The notes under the pieces were generated by a model, which worked only from the letters and a program-made list of their open reading frames with translations, was not told where the DNA came from and searched no databases. The position numbers were made by a program, and so were the translations under genes. A stretch of DNA of 50,160 nucleotides from Pseudomonas violetae (GTDB lineage Bacteria; Pseudomonadota; Gammaproteobacteria; Pseudomonadales; Pseudomonadaceae): assembly GCF_023072615.1 (NCBI RefSeq), contig NZ_JAKNRW010000037.1:1-50160 (forward strand), given 5' to 3'. This document shows, piece after piece, positions 15,915 through 24,315 of the stretch (its first letter is position 1; each line of letters opens with the position of its first letter).

Positions 15915-16250
15915 TTAGTTCACCACTAACCTTTCGCGGTTTTTATCCAGAATCGCCTTACCGATGCCTTTGACTTCGAGCAGTTCGTCCACCACAGCGA
16001 ATGGACCGTTCATATCACGATACGCAACAATCTCTTGAGCCTTCGCTTCCCCGACTCCTACCAGGTCACGCTGAAGAGTAGACGCGTCAGCCTTGTTGAG
16101 ATCGACCTGGACTGCCTGTGGTTTGGGGGCAATTTCTTGAGCAGCGGTTTTTGCGCTGGTCTCGGCTTTCGGCGCAGGCGCGGCATAGGCGCTTATGGAT
16201 AGACTGGTGAGGAGGGCAAAAACCAGGGAGGAGAGATAGCCAGTACGCAT
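15915..16250 (-). CDS. ComEA-like helix-hairpin-helix protein
   Basis: 111-residue exported protein. An N-terminal signal peptide (LSSLVFALLTSLSISAYA, cleavage probably after AYA) is followed by a Pro/Ala/Lys linker. The C-terminal ComEA HhH domain (VDLNKADASTLQRDLVGVGE..., ELLEVKGIGKAILDKNR) shows the two GxG hairpins VGVGEAKA and VKGIGKAI. Such proteins bind DNA in the periplasm during uptake, but many Pseudomonas copies have no proven role. It marks the left border of the O-antigen region. A TTGACA promoter lies about 60-80 bp upstream. Confidence 0.92.
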   Translation of the reverse strand: MRTGYLSSLVFALLTSLSISAYAAPAPKAETSAKTAAQEIAPKPQAVQVDLNKADASTLQRDLVGVGEAKAQEIVAYRDMNGPFAVVDELLEVKGIGKAILDKNRERLVVN

Positions 16251-16280
16251 AGTTGAAGCTCCATATCATCGATTGGGAAA

Positions 16281-16299
16281 GCAGCTTTTCCGAAGCTGC
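16281..16299. other. Inverted repeat at the predicted comEA-like transcript start
   Basis: GCAGCTT and AAGCTGC are 7-bp arms around TTCCG, located where transcription from the promoter at 16306-16333 should begin. It could be a 5' stem-loop or an operator. Confidence 0.4.
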
Positions 16300-16305
16300 C
16301 TTCCA

Positions 16306-16333
16306 AATTTAGGTGATGTATGGAGCCTGTCAA
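16306..16333 (-). promoter_or_regulatory. Sigma-70 promoter of the comEA-like gene
   Basis: The minus strand has TTGACA (16328-16333), a 16-bp spacer and TAAATT (16306-16311). The expected transcript start is near 16299, about 49 nt before the ATG. The rest of 16334-16638 is AT-rich with no gene seen. A TATAAT at 16554-16559 on the plus strand may belong to the promoter of the next gene, but no good -35 accompanies it. Confidence 0.55.
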
Positions 16334-16638
16334 AAGTGTGTCTGTTGCTGGATGTGAAACAATCAGGGATCTGAATCCAACTCGATACAAGGCATAAATT
16401 GAACGTAGAAGCTACCCTCTGTTCGTCGGCATAGGCTCAACATTATCAGAAAGGTACGATGGAAATGTCTCGAGTAGACAGTATGGAAAGACGATATTGG
16501 ACTTGTTAACAACTCCCCAAAGTGCAGTAAGTGCTTAGCAGCCAAAAGCAATGTATAATTCACACTTCAAACAAACAGAACAAGCAAAATTTAATTTTAT
16601 AAATTTTAACAAAGTATATTTTCTATGTGAGACCTAGA

Positions 16639-17580
16639 ATGAATAAAGGTGTAATTTTTATTACAGGAGGAGCTGGATTCATCGGCTCCCACTTGACGGA
16701 CATTCTACTTAAGAGAGGATACAGCGTAAGAGTATTTGACAACTTATCTACTGGAAAGCGTAGCAACCTGCCACTTGAGAATCCACGCGTACATTTGATA
16801 GAGGGAAACATCGCTGATGCAGTAGCGGTGGCGCAAGCAATGAATGGGTGCAAAGCAGTAGTGCACTTAGCGGCCGTAGCTTCAGTTCAGGCTTCAGTCG
16901 ACGATCCGATCAGTACTCATCAAAGTAATTTCGTTGGCACACTTAATGTGTGCGAAGCAATGCTACAATTAAAAATCAGTCGAATATTATTCGCCTCCAG
17001 TGCTGCAGTATATGGTGGGAACGGAGAAGAAAAAGCGATCGGTGAGGACACTCCAAAATCACCGCTGACCCCCTACGCGTCAGACAAACTGGCAAGTGAA
17101 CATTACATTGATTTCTATAGGCGCCAACACGCTTTCGAATCAGCAATCTTTCGATTCTTCAATATTTTTGGTCCTCGCCAAGATCCAGCATCGCCATACT
17201 CAGGAGTTATTAGCATATTTGCTGATAGAGCCCGGAATAATTTACCCATAACAGTTTTTGGGGACGGAGAGCAGACAAGAGATTTTGTTTATGTTGACGA
17301 CCTTGTCCAGATTTTAGTTCAAGCGTTAGAGGCTCCAACGGTCGATAGCTACCCGATTAATGTTGGGATGAATCATTCAACGACATTAAATCAATTGATA
17401 GCAGCCTTACGCGAAATAACCAAATGTTCGCCTGCCGTCATCTATGCTCCTGCTCGTGCTGGCGACATTAGGCACTCTTTGGCAGACAATAAAAAATTAG
17501 CTACACATTATGATATCAAAAATAAAACCTCTCTAAAATCCGGATTAGAAAAATTGCTTGCGCATTCAAGCGTGCACTAA
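16639..17580 (+). CDS. NAD-dependent nucleotide-sugar epimerase (GalE-like)
   Basis: 313-residue extended SDR resembling short UDP-glucose/UDP-GlcNAc 4-epimerases. It has FITGGAGFIGSHLTD at the N-terminus, HLAAVASVQASV, FASSAAVYGG, the catalytic Tyr-x3-Lys in TPYASDKLASEHY, RFFNIFGPRQDP and FGDGEQTRDFVYVDDLV. The ATG at 16639 is preferred over a GTG at 16627. Composition is clearly more AT-rich than the housekeeping genes. It stands at the edge of the O-antigen locus on the opposite strand to the main operon, and probably supplies an epimerised UDP-hexose or UDP-HexNAc. Exact substrate unresolved. Confidence 0.85.
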   Translation: MNKGVIFITGGAGFIGSHLTDILLKRGYSVRVFDNLSTGKRSNLPLENPRVHLIEGNIADAVAVAQAMNGCKAVVHLAAVASVQASVDDPISTHQSNFVGTLNVCEAMLQLKISRILFASSAAVYGGNGEEKAIGEDTPKSPLTPYASDKLASEHYIDFYRRQHAFESAIFRFFNIFGPRQDPASPYSGVISIFADRARNNLPITVFGDGEQTRDFVYVDDLVQILVQALEAPTVDSYPINVGMNHSTTLNQLIAALREITKCSPAVIYAPARAGDIRHSLADNKKLATHYDIKNKTSLKSGLEKLLAHSSVH

Positions 17581-17598
17581 CAGCAAGCCAACCGTGCA

Positions 17599-17645
17599 TT
17601 GCTGCCGCTCTACTATTAGACTACTATTAGTAGAACACGCAGCAA
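17599..17645. terminator. Long hairpin between convergent genes
   Basis: Outer arms TTGCTGC / GCAGCAA enclose inner arms CTACTA / TAGTAG, in the 74-bp gap between the epimerase and the first acyltransferase. It can fold on either strand and may terminate both transcripts, though no strong T run follows. Confidence 0.5.
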
Positions 17646-17654
17646 TACATTATA

Positions 17655-18725
17655 TTATTTGCCGACTATCCTACCAAGATATTTTATGCGCGCCATCATG
17701 AGAACCAGACTATAAGAAACTAGAATTATGATCAACGACAAGAAGGGTATCACCCAAGTCAAACCCTCAAACTCAAGACCAAAATACTGACCATAAAAAC
17801 CAACCACTAGATCCAACACAATAACATGTATTAAATAGATACCAAAACTAGCAGCACTCAAAGAAATCACAAAATCATATAGCTTACCCGGAAGAAACTT
17901 AGAGTATTCAACGATTATATACTTAATGAATATAAACCACGCTGCAGAAGCAACAATCACGCTTGGTGACAAGACAGCTGTGAAATCAGCCACCAACACG
18001 CCTTCGTTTGCAAGAGTCAAATTAGAGGTAAGGTATCCAGTAATGGATGTGGATAAGACAATCACAACAGCGCAGATAGCTGCGTGCCAAACTGAGTACT
18101 CACGAGTTCCTAGCAGATACCCAAGAACAAAGTACCCTATATAACCAGTGGCATATGACATGTCTATTTGATTTTTTAGTCCAAAATATTTTTGCAGCAA
18201 AGGTAAAACACCTACTGCGAAAAACCATAGACAGCAATAAAACCAAAGCAACACTCGTTCTCCTCCTACCGTCCATTTTCGTAAAATAGGCAAAAACAAG
18301 TAGCAACCAATGATCGCGTACAAATACCACAAATGATAACTGACAGGAAACATCAACATTTGCGCGACACCACCGAAGTCAACAAATCGCTGCCCCCCGT
18401 AGTAAATTTTCCAGACAACGTAACTGACAGTCCAAAAGAGCAATGGAACTAAAATCCGATTCAAGCGCTTATAAAAAAACAAAGAAGCTGGCTCATTGAA
18501 TCTTAGAAGCAAAAAGCCAGACGCCATAAAAAACAATGGAACGCAAGGACGTACAATCGCCTCATAAAAATTCACAACGCTCCAAGCCCACACAGGCATC
18601 TCATTGAATCGGTAGTGGTAAGGCGCAGTAATATGCAAGATAACAACCATAACGATCGCCATCGCTTTGACACAATGAATCCAAAAGTGATCGTCGCGCC
18701 TAAAATTTCTGTCCAGAATTTCCAA
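17655..18725 (-). CDS. Acyltransferase 3 family membrane protein (WecH-like)
   Basis: 356-residue integral membrane protein with about ten hydrophobic segments, of the acyltransferase 3 family that O-acylates surface glycans. Near the N-terminus it has the family His (MVVILHITAPYHY), then FFMASGFLLLRF and FYKRLNRILVPLLFW; SFGIYLIHVIVLDL near the C-terminus is also typical. The predicted start is a TTG at 18725 with a strong GGAGGG seven bases upstream. It is divergent from the second acyltransferase. Very AT-rich. Acetyl is the likely group, with acceptor unknown; probably modifies the O unit. Confidence 0.85.
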   Translation of the reverse strand: MEILDRNFRRDDHFWIHCVKAMAIVMVVILHITAPYHYRFNEMPVWAWSVVNFYEAIVRPCVPLFFMASGFLLLRFNEPASLFFYKRLNRILVPLLFWTVSYVVWKIYYGGQRFVDFGGVAQMLMFPVSYHLWYLYAIIGCYLFLPILRKWTVGGERVLLWFYCCLWFFAVGVLPLLQKYFGLKNQIDMSYATGYIGYFVLGYLLGTREYSVWHAAICAVVIVLSTSITGYLTSNLTLANEGVLVADFTAVLSPSVIVASAAWFIFIKYIIVEYSKFLPGKLYDFVISLSAASFGIYLIHVIVLDLVVGFYGQYFGLEFEGLTWVIPFLSLIIILVSYSLVLMMARIKYLGRIVGK

Positions 18726-18861
18726 ACCAACACCCTCCGATAAATCTCCACCAGATCAAGACTTTATAAAAAAAACGATCTTAAAACAACAGTATTTATG
18801 ATTGAAACGGCCAAACGATAGCGGCGAAAGAATAAAATGTGCGCGCCATTACAAATAGTGA

Positions 18862-20133
18862 ATGGCTCACAGGTCTTTTTTTCAGAAAATTCGCACTCTA
18901 GGATCTACATCGTTTATGATCCAAGCTTGGACTAACCTAAGAAAGTTAATTACAAAAAAAAAGAGTAGCCCGGCAATGCGCACAGAATACAACTTAGAAA
19001 CCGCACTAATATCAGCCTCGATAGTTTTGATGTTTATAATTTTTTCAACACTATGGAAGAGAAAGATAGAAAGCGCTGAAGTCCCCCACCAATATAAATT
19101 TATAAACGGACTTCGAGGAATTGCTGCGGTATTTGTATTTGTTAATCATGCTCCATTCGTCCTCACGAATCTAGGTGTAACAAACAGCAGATTCTCATCG
19201 TGGGGACAGATATATCCAAACCTAGGCTCCTTCGGTGTTCAAATTTTCTTTTGCATCACAGGTTTTTTATTTTTCGACAAAATCATGAAGTCAAAATCAA
19301 TAGATTGGAACGGTTTTTTCGTGGCTCGTTTGAAACGAGTAGCTCCGTTGTATTATGCCTCGTCAATAATTGTTGTACTTATAGCAACAATATACTCCGG
19401 CCAGACTATTCTAAACAGAGAAACAATCGCTACACTTGCAGGAATTATTTCATTTAACTTCATCGATAACCCAATGAAAATTGGTGATGTCTCACTGATA
19501 CCGCTCAGCTCGGTAACATGGACACTTGTTCATGAGTGGAGATTTTATGCAGTACTACCAATGGTTGCGATATGTTATCGCTCAAAATATAGAAACCTGA
19601 CGCTTCTAGTGACAGTAATTTTAGCAGCAATTGATCTTGGCACATCTGCAGTAGTGTGCTGGACATATTTTCTAACAGGAATGATTGCGGCAGCCATTCT
19701 CAAAGTTAAAATAGAACGTTGTTCGATAAAATGTATTGCCAATATAACAGCCGTGGCTAGCTTTATTCTTACCTGTGGTCTTCTCGAAATTCCCGGTTAC
19801 GGATATGAAAGATATTTAATAACATCGCTGTTTTTCCTATGCGTCACAATTTCAAACCCAAGAGCGTTACACTTTAAGTTTCTAAATAGACTAAGCGATA
19901 TTAGTTACAGCATATATCTGTTACACCTACCGATCTTGTTCGTAACATTCAAATCACTTGCTCTGCTTTCCGATCTATCCGGCATCGGAAAATACACTTT
20001 CTGGGCAGTTAATTTTATCGTAATTCCTGTTGTAGTTAGTGCGTCTGCTCTGACTTTTATTTATATTGAGAAAAGATTTATGCTGCATTCAAAATACACC
20101 AAACCACAAATAACAGTGGCTCAAAGATCCTGA
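18862..20133 (+). CDS. Acyltransferase 3 family membrane protein (OafA-like)
   Basis: 423-residue multi-span protein. The motif FINGLRGIAAVFVFVNHAPF (Arg and His of the family active site, about residues 80-100) is followed by GSFGVQIFFCITGFLFF, FFVARLKRVAPLYY, TWTLVHEWRFYAVLP and DISYSIYLLHLPI. No C-terminal SGNH domain is present, so any acetyl transfer would use the membrane domain alone. The N-terminus adds a basic segment and an extra helix (TALISASIVLMFIIFS). The start is uncertain: ATGs at 18862, 18916 and 18976 all have poor ribosome sites. About 40% GC or less. Likely O-acylation of surface polysaccharide. Confidence 0.85.
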   Translation: MAHRSFFQKIRTLGSTSFMIQAWTNLRKLITKKKSSPAMRTEYNLETALISASIVLMFIIFSTLWKRKIESAEVPHQYKFINGLRGIAAVFVFVNHAPFVLTNLGVTNSRFSSWGQIYPNLGSFGVQIFFCITGFLFFDKIMKSKSIDWNGFFVARLKRVAPLYYASSIIVVLIATIYSGQTILNRETIATLAGIISFNFIDNPMKIGDVSLIPLSSVTWTLVHEWRFYAVLPMVAICYRSKYRNLTLLVTVILAAIDLGTSAVVCWTYFLTGMIAAAILKVKIERCSIKCIANITAVASFILTCGLLEIPGYGYERYLITSLFFLCVTISNPRALHFKFLNRLSDISYSIYLLHLPILFVTFKSLALLSDLSGIGKYTFWAVNFIVIPVVVSASALTFIYIEKRFMLHSKYTKPQITVAQRS

Positions 20134-20154
20134 TCACTAATAGTTAATTTCATC

Positions 20155-20187
20155 AAAAAAAAAAGCCATGCTCATATGAGCATGGCT
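20155..20187 (-). terminator. Rho-independent terminator of wbpM / O-antigen operon
   Basis: AGCCATGCTCAT / ATGAGCATGGCT is a perfect 24-nt palindrome (20164-20187), followed on the minus strand by ten T (20155-20164), 20 bp after the wbpM stop. It should end the long minus-strand operon. Confidence 0.92.
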
Positions 20188-20206
20188 GCTTTGACGCTCA
20201 GACTAT

Positions 20207-22201
20207 TTAGGGTAAAAGACGTCGCTGCTGATATATATAATCAACTATATCTCCATCAGGTGCATACCCACTGACGGTTTCCCTAAGAAGCTGCCGGACG
20301 CGGGAATAGTCATCTTCCTTGACTGCGACGAGAAGCTCTTCAAGCTTCGCTTTCAGCGATTCCCACGAAAGATAGTCTTCATTAGCACGCATTATCATTG
20401 GGTGCTGAGTAGCGACTACGTTATCGCCGATAAGCAACTCCTCATATAATTTTTCTCCTGGACGCAACCCCGTAAATTCTACAGAAATGTCACCATGAAT
20501 ATTCTTTTCAGATCTCACACTTAAGCCAGACAGATGGATCATTCTCTCTGCTAGCTCAATAATTTTTACTGGTTCGCCCATATCTAATACAAATACATCA
20601 CCGCCCACGCCCATAGAGCCAGCTTGGATCACCAACTGTGCGGCCTCAGGGATAGTCATAAAATAACGCGTGATTTTAGGATGCGTAACCGTGAGCGGAC
20701 CGCCAGATTTAATTTGTTTATGAAACAACGGTATTACAGACCCAGACGAACCTAGTACATTGCCAAATCGAACCATAGTGAACCTGGTTTTATTCGTCTT
20801 CGGCTCGTCCGTGATATCGCCGAACATAACTGGAGCACGTTCGCAACTCAATGCCTGAAGTGTGAGTTCAGCCAGGCGCTTTGTGCTGCCCATTACATTG
20901 GTCGGCCGCACAGCCTTATCAGTGGAAATCAGTACAAAATTGTCAACACCAGCTTGCACTGCCGCCTGCGCGGTGTACAAAGTGCCTATGACATTGTTTA
21001 GTACCCCCTCAGCAATATTATGCTCAACCATTGGAACGTGCTTATAAGCTGCAGTGTGGTAAACCGTAGCCACATGCCATGTTTTCATTACATCTAAAAG
21101 TTTTTCCTGATTTTGAACCGAACCCAAGATCGGCAATACGCGTAAAGGCAAGGACTCACGAACAACACGCTGCTCTAGTTCCGAAAGTATTGTGTAAAGA
21201 TTGAATTCACTATGCTCGAAAAGCAGAAGCGTCGTAGGGTGTAGAGCTATAATTTGACGACATAGCTCAGATCCGATTGAGCCTCCTGCTCCCGTTACAA
21301 GAACTACTTGACCTTTAATGCAATGTTCGAGTAATTCGCTCTGTGCAGGTACAGGATCCCTGCCCAGTAAATCAGCGATATCAACCTCTTGAATATCATC
21401 AACTTTAACGCGGCCGCTAGCCAAATCCATGAAGCCTGGGATACTGCGTACATGCAGTGGGAATCCTTCGAGAAATCCTAGAATTTCTCGTCTTCTCGCG
21501 CGGTTAGATGAAGGAATCGCTAATAGTATTTCCTGCGCGCCAGTAGATTCGATCATCTGCTGAACATGTTTAGGTTTGTACACATGCAGACCTGATATGA
21601 CCCTATCAGCGATAGAACTATCATCGTCTATAAAGGCCACCGGCCTCATGACACGACCCATTCTAAGTGCGGCCACGAGTTGATTTCCTGCAGCACCGGC
21701 TCCATAGATTGCAACCCTAGTGAGCCCATTATCACGGCTGGTAAATGGAACATGTTGTGCGGCAGAAAACCAATCCCCTAAAAAATATTGACGCATTGCC
21801 AGGCGTAATCCACCAACCATGATAAGGCTCAACCACCAGTAATTGAAAATTATCGACCGAGGAACTACATTTTCATGGTTGCTATACCAGTAAACAACTA
21901 CACCAAGGATCAGAGAGGAAAGAGAAACTGCTTTGATAATTGCAATTAGTGCATCATTACCAAAATAGCGCATTACAGCGCGATACATACCGAACCGAAT
22001 AAATAATGGAATAGCTACAGCCGGGGCACTGAAAAACAGCCATGCGTGCTGAACGAACGGGTTAGTCAGTTCGTCAAGCCCGAGCCTCACTACAAAAGCC
22101 ATCCACAGGGCAAACCAAACTAATAGAGTATCGGCCAATACCTGGATAAGGCGCTTTTGACGGCGCGGCAAGCCTAGAAGGAACTCTCTCAATCTATCCA
22201 T
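20207..22201 (-). CDS. wbpM: UDP-N-acetylglucosamine 4,6-dehydratase WbpM
   Basis: Inner-membrane nucleotide-sugar dehydratase that makes UDP-4-keto-6-deoxy-HexNAc, the precursor of QuiNAc/FucNAc-type sugars in Pseudomonas O antigens. The 664 residues (normal length) contain N-terminal membrane helices (LLGLPRRQKRLIQVLADTLL onward), a first nucleotide-binding fold (VAIYGAGAAGNQLVAAL) and the catalytic Rossmann domain (VLVTGAGGSIGSELC). Met replaces the usual SDR Tyr (STDKAVRPTNVMGSTK), as in characterised WbpM. GGAGGATTT before the ATG at 22201 decides the start over 22225. It is the last gene of the O-antigen operon and the conserved right-end marker of this locus type. Confidence 0.95.
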   Translation of the reverse strand: MDRLREFLLGLPRRQKRLIQVLADTLLVWFALWMAFVVRLGLDELTNPFVQHAWLFFSAPAVAIPLFIRFGMYRAVMRYFGNDALIAIIKAVSLSSLILGVVVYWYSNHENVVPRSIIFNYWWLSLIMVGGLRLAMRQYFLGDWFSAAQHVPFTSRDNGLTRVAIYGAGAAGNQLVAALRMGRVMRPVAFIDDDSSIADRVISGLHVYKPKHVQQMIESTGAQEILLAIPSSNRARRREILGFLEGFPLHVRSIPGFMDLASGRVKVDDIQEVDIADLLGRDPVPAQSELLEHCIKGQVVLVTGAGGSIGSELCRQIIALHPTTLLLFEHSEFNLYTILSELEQRVVRESLPLRVLPILGSVQNQEKLLDVMKTWHVATVYHTAAYKHVPMVEHNIAEGVLNNVIGTLYTAQAAVQAGVDNFVLISTDKAVRPTNVMGSTKRLAELTLQALSCERAPVMFGDITDEPKTNKTRFTMVRFGNVLGSSGSVIPLFHKQIKSGGPLTVTHPKITRYFMTIPEAAQLVIQAGSMGVGGDVFVLDMGEPVKIIELAERMIHLSGLSVRSEKNIHGDISVEFTGLRPGEKLYEELLIGDNVVATQHPMIMRANEDYLSWESLKAKLEELLVAVKEDDYSRVRQLLRETVSGYAPDGDIVDYIYQQRRLLP

Positions 22202-22290
22202 AAATCCTCCAATCAACCTACCCATCCTCTCAGAAATTTATTGCCGACACATCTAAGCAATAAAACAGAAGCCACGTTGCTTTGTAAAAA

Positions 22291-23310
22291 CTAAGAATTC
22301 ACTTCTACTCCGCCTGCATTGTATTTTGAAGCGATCAAAATTAAAGGCGAGTACGCAATTACTAGAGCCAACACACCGTCTAGATATTCAACAGCTACAA
22401 GGTAGGCCAATGGAAGAAGCCAAATAATATTTATTGCTGCAACCCCAAGCGTTACATATAGGTGTTTGCCTATGCGTCGAGAGGCGAACTGATACGCGTG
22501 ACTTCTATGAGCCTCATACACTTTATCACCTCTAATCAGACGCCGGATTAAAGTAAACGTAGCATCAACAATGAACACGCCAAGTAAAATTACCCATACC
22601 CAGAAAAATTTTGGAGATAATGCCGCTGCCTGTAAGGAAAGCGTCGCGAGTATTACACCTAAGAAACCACTCCCGGCATCACCCATAAATATCTTTGCAG
22701 GTGGAAAATTCCAATATAGGAATCCAGATACTGCAAAAGCTAGAAAGAGTGGAGCCCATATTAGCTGCTCAACACCACCAAAAAAATAGAGCACAGCAGC
22801 GCTCAAGCAGACTGTAATAGCCTCAACGCTCGCCAAACCATCAATTCCATCCATAAAATTGTATAGGTTCAACATCCAGACGACATATAAAGCGCCAAAA
22901 AAATACGACAGTATGCCGAAGTTTAACTCAAAACCAAAAAAGACCAATGAAGGTAAACTTGCGACCCAGTATAGAGCCCAAATCGCCGCCATGAAATGCC
23001 CTAACAACCTCCAACGAGCAGCGATATGGCCATGGTCATCGAGAAACCCGATCAGAGCTACTGCGCCTCCAGATCCGACTAGGCCAACGGCCTGCCCCCA
23101 AGGGAGATAACCATAATAAGATAGTAGTGGGAGTAGCATCAAAAAACTCACCACAATAGCAACCCCACCTCCGCGGGGCGTAGGGATTGAGTGCGAACTC
23201 CGAAGATTTGGAATATCTATTAAACTATGATTGAGCGCGTACAAGCGAAGCATTCTTGTAAGAATCAGAGACACGATAAAAATAATCGGTATTAGAAACC
23301 ATGCGCTCAT
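22291..23310 (-). CDS. wbpL: Undecaprenyl-phosphate sugar-1-phosphate transferase WbpL
   Basis: Initiating enzyme of O-antigen assembly: moves a HexNAc-1-phosphate from its UDP form onto undecaprenyl phosphate in the inner membrane. The 339-residue, about eleven-helix protein is of the WecA/MraY/WbpL family, with SIPTPRGGGVAIV, the Asp pair in LIGFLDDHGHI, LYNFMDGIDGLASVEA and FMGDAGSGFLG. The start overlaps the wbpV-like stop by 4 bp. With wbpV and wbpM it forms the module that makes and loads the first sugar. Confidence 0.94.
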   Translation of the reverse strand: MSAWFLIPIIFIVSLILTRMLRLYALNHSLIDIPNLRSSHSIPTPRGGGVAIVVSFLMLLPLLSYYGYLPWGQAVGLVGSGGAVALIGFLDDHGHIAARWRLLGHFMAAIWALYWVASLPSLVFFGFELNFGILSYFFGALYVVWMLNLYNFMDGIDGLASVEAITVCLSAAVLYFFGGVEQLIWAPLFLAFAVSGFLYWNFPPAKIFMGDAGSGFLGVILATLSLQAAALSPKFFWVWVILLGVFIVDATFTLIRRLIRGDKVYEAHRSHAYQFASRRIGKHLYVTLGVAAINIIWLLPLAYLVAVEYLDGVLALVIAYSPLILIASKYNAGGVEVNS

Positions 23311-24284
23311 AGAGTGGCGATTCCTTGGTAATGTTTAACTGTTTTATTAAGAGCGTCATCCACTGATACGGGTGGTGTCCAGCCCAATAAGGTTTTATTT
23401 TTCGTGATATCTACTTGAAGCGAACCACATAGCCTATCGGTCAATTTCGCCTTACCCACAATACTCGATGCGATTCTTATCAGCCTCTCAGGAATCGGCA
23501 ATAGAATAGTATGACTGCCCAACGCCCGCGACAGTTTCTTAAGGAGTTGTGTGGTAGAGAGATCATCACCATCACTTACCAGGAATATTTGATTCGCTGC
23601 CGCAGGGTGCGTCAAACAAACATTGACAAAATCAACCAAGTTATCCAACGCAACTAAACTTCTTCTATTATCGATAGATCCAAATGGCAACGGTATATTT
23701 TTCTCCAATATACGCATCATTGTCAAAAAATTGGCCTTAACACCCGGCCCATAAACTAACACGGGTCTAATTATTACGACCTGCATATGAGAATCAGTCG
23801 CGATTTTTAGTAAGCCGATCTCGGCCTCATGCTTAGAAATACCATATTCATCTACAGGGGCTGCGAGGGACTCAGCGGTATAAGGACACCCAGATGAAGT
23901 TACTTCACCATTGACTTTGATAGAGCTAATAAATACAAATCGTTTAACACCCATTCCAGCAGCTTGTCTCGCGAGATTCAACGTACCTTCAACATTAGTT
24001 TTTCGGAACTCTGCCAAAGGGTTCGCAGCCCGCTCGTTCATCACATGAACACGCGCTGCTGAGTGAACAATAATATCCACCCCATTCAAAGCTTGGGCCC
24101 AGCACTGCTGAACGTCTAATTCGCGAAATAATACAGAATCAAAAATAGTAGAAGCCACCGCCATCGGATCACGGGTGGCAATCTTAATATTAAAAATATC
24201 TCGATGAGCCATCTCGCGCAAAATTGCGCCCCCAACAAACCCAGAGGCTCCTGTCAACAACACTGTTTCACGAGAGAATTCCAT
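23307..24284 (-). CDS. UDP-4-keto-sugar reductase / epimerase (WbpV-like)
   Basis: 325-residue extended SDR with LLTGASGFVGGAI, HSAARVHVMNE, FISSIKVNGE and the active-site DEYGISKHEAE (Tyr-x3-Lys). PVLVYGPGVKANFL and DNRRSLVALDNLVDFV are typical of the WbpV/WreQ/WbpK group, which reduces the 4-keto product of WbpM, giving UDP-QuiNAc or UDP-FucNAc. Lying directly before wbpL and wbpM supports that role. Which epimer is formed cannot be told from sequence alone. Confidence 0.85.
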   Translation of the reverse strand: MEFSRETVLLTGASGFVGGAILREMAHRDIFNIKIATRDPMAVASTIFDSVLFRELDVQQCWAQALNGVDIIVHSAARVHVMNERAANPLAEFRKTNVEGTLNLARQAAGMGVKRFVFISSIKVNGEVTSSGCPYTAESLAAPVDEYGISKHEAEIGLLKIATDSHMQVVIIRPVLVYGPGVKANFLTMMRILEKNIPLPFGSIDNRRSLVALDNLVDFVNVCLTHPAAANQIFLVSDGDDLSTTQLLKKLSRALGSHTILLPIPERLIRIASSIVGKAKLTDRLCGSLQVDITKNKTLLGWTPPVSVDDALNKTVKHYQGIATL

Positions 24285-24315
24285 TAACTCACCAGAACTT
24301 GCAATAAGGAGCTGC

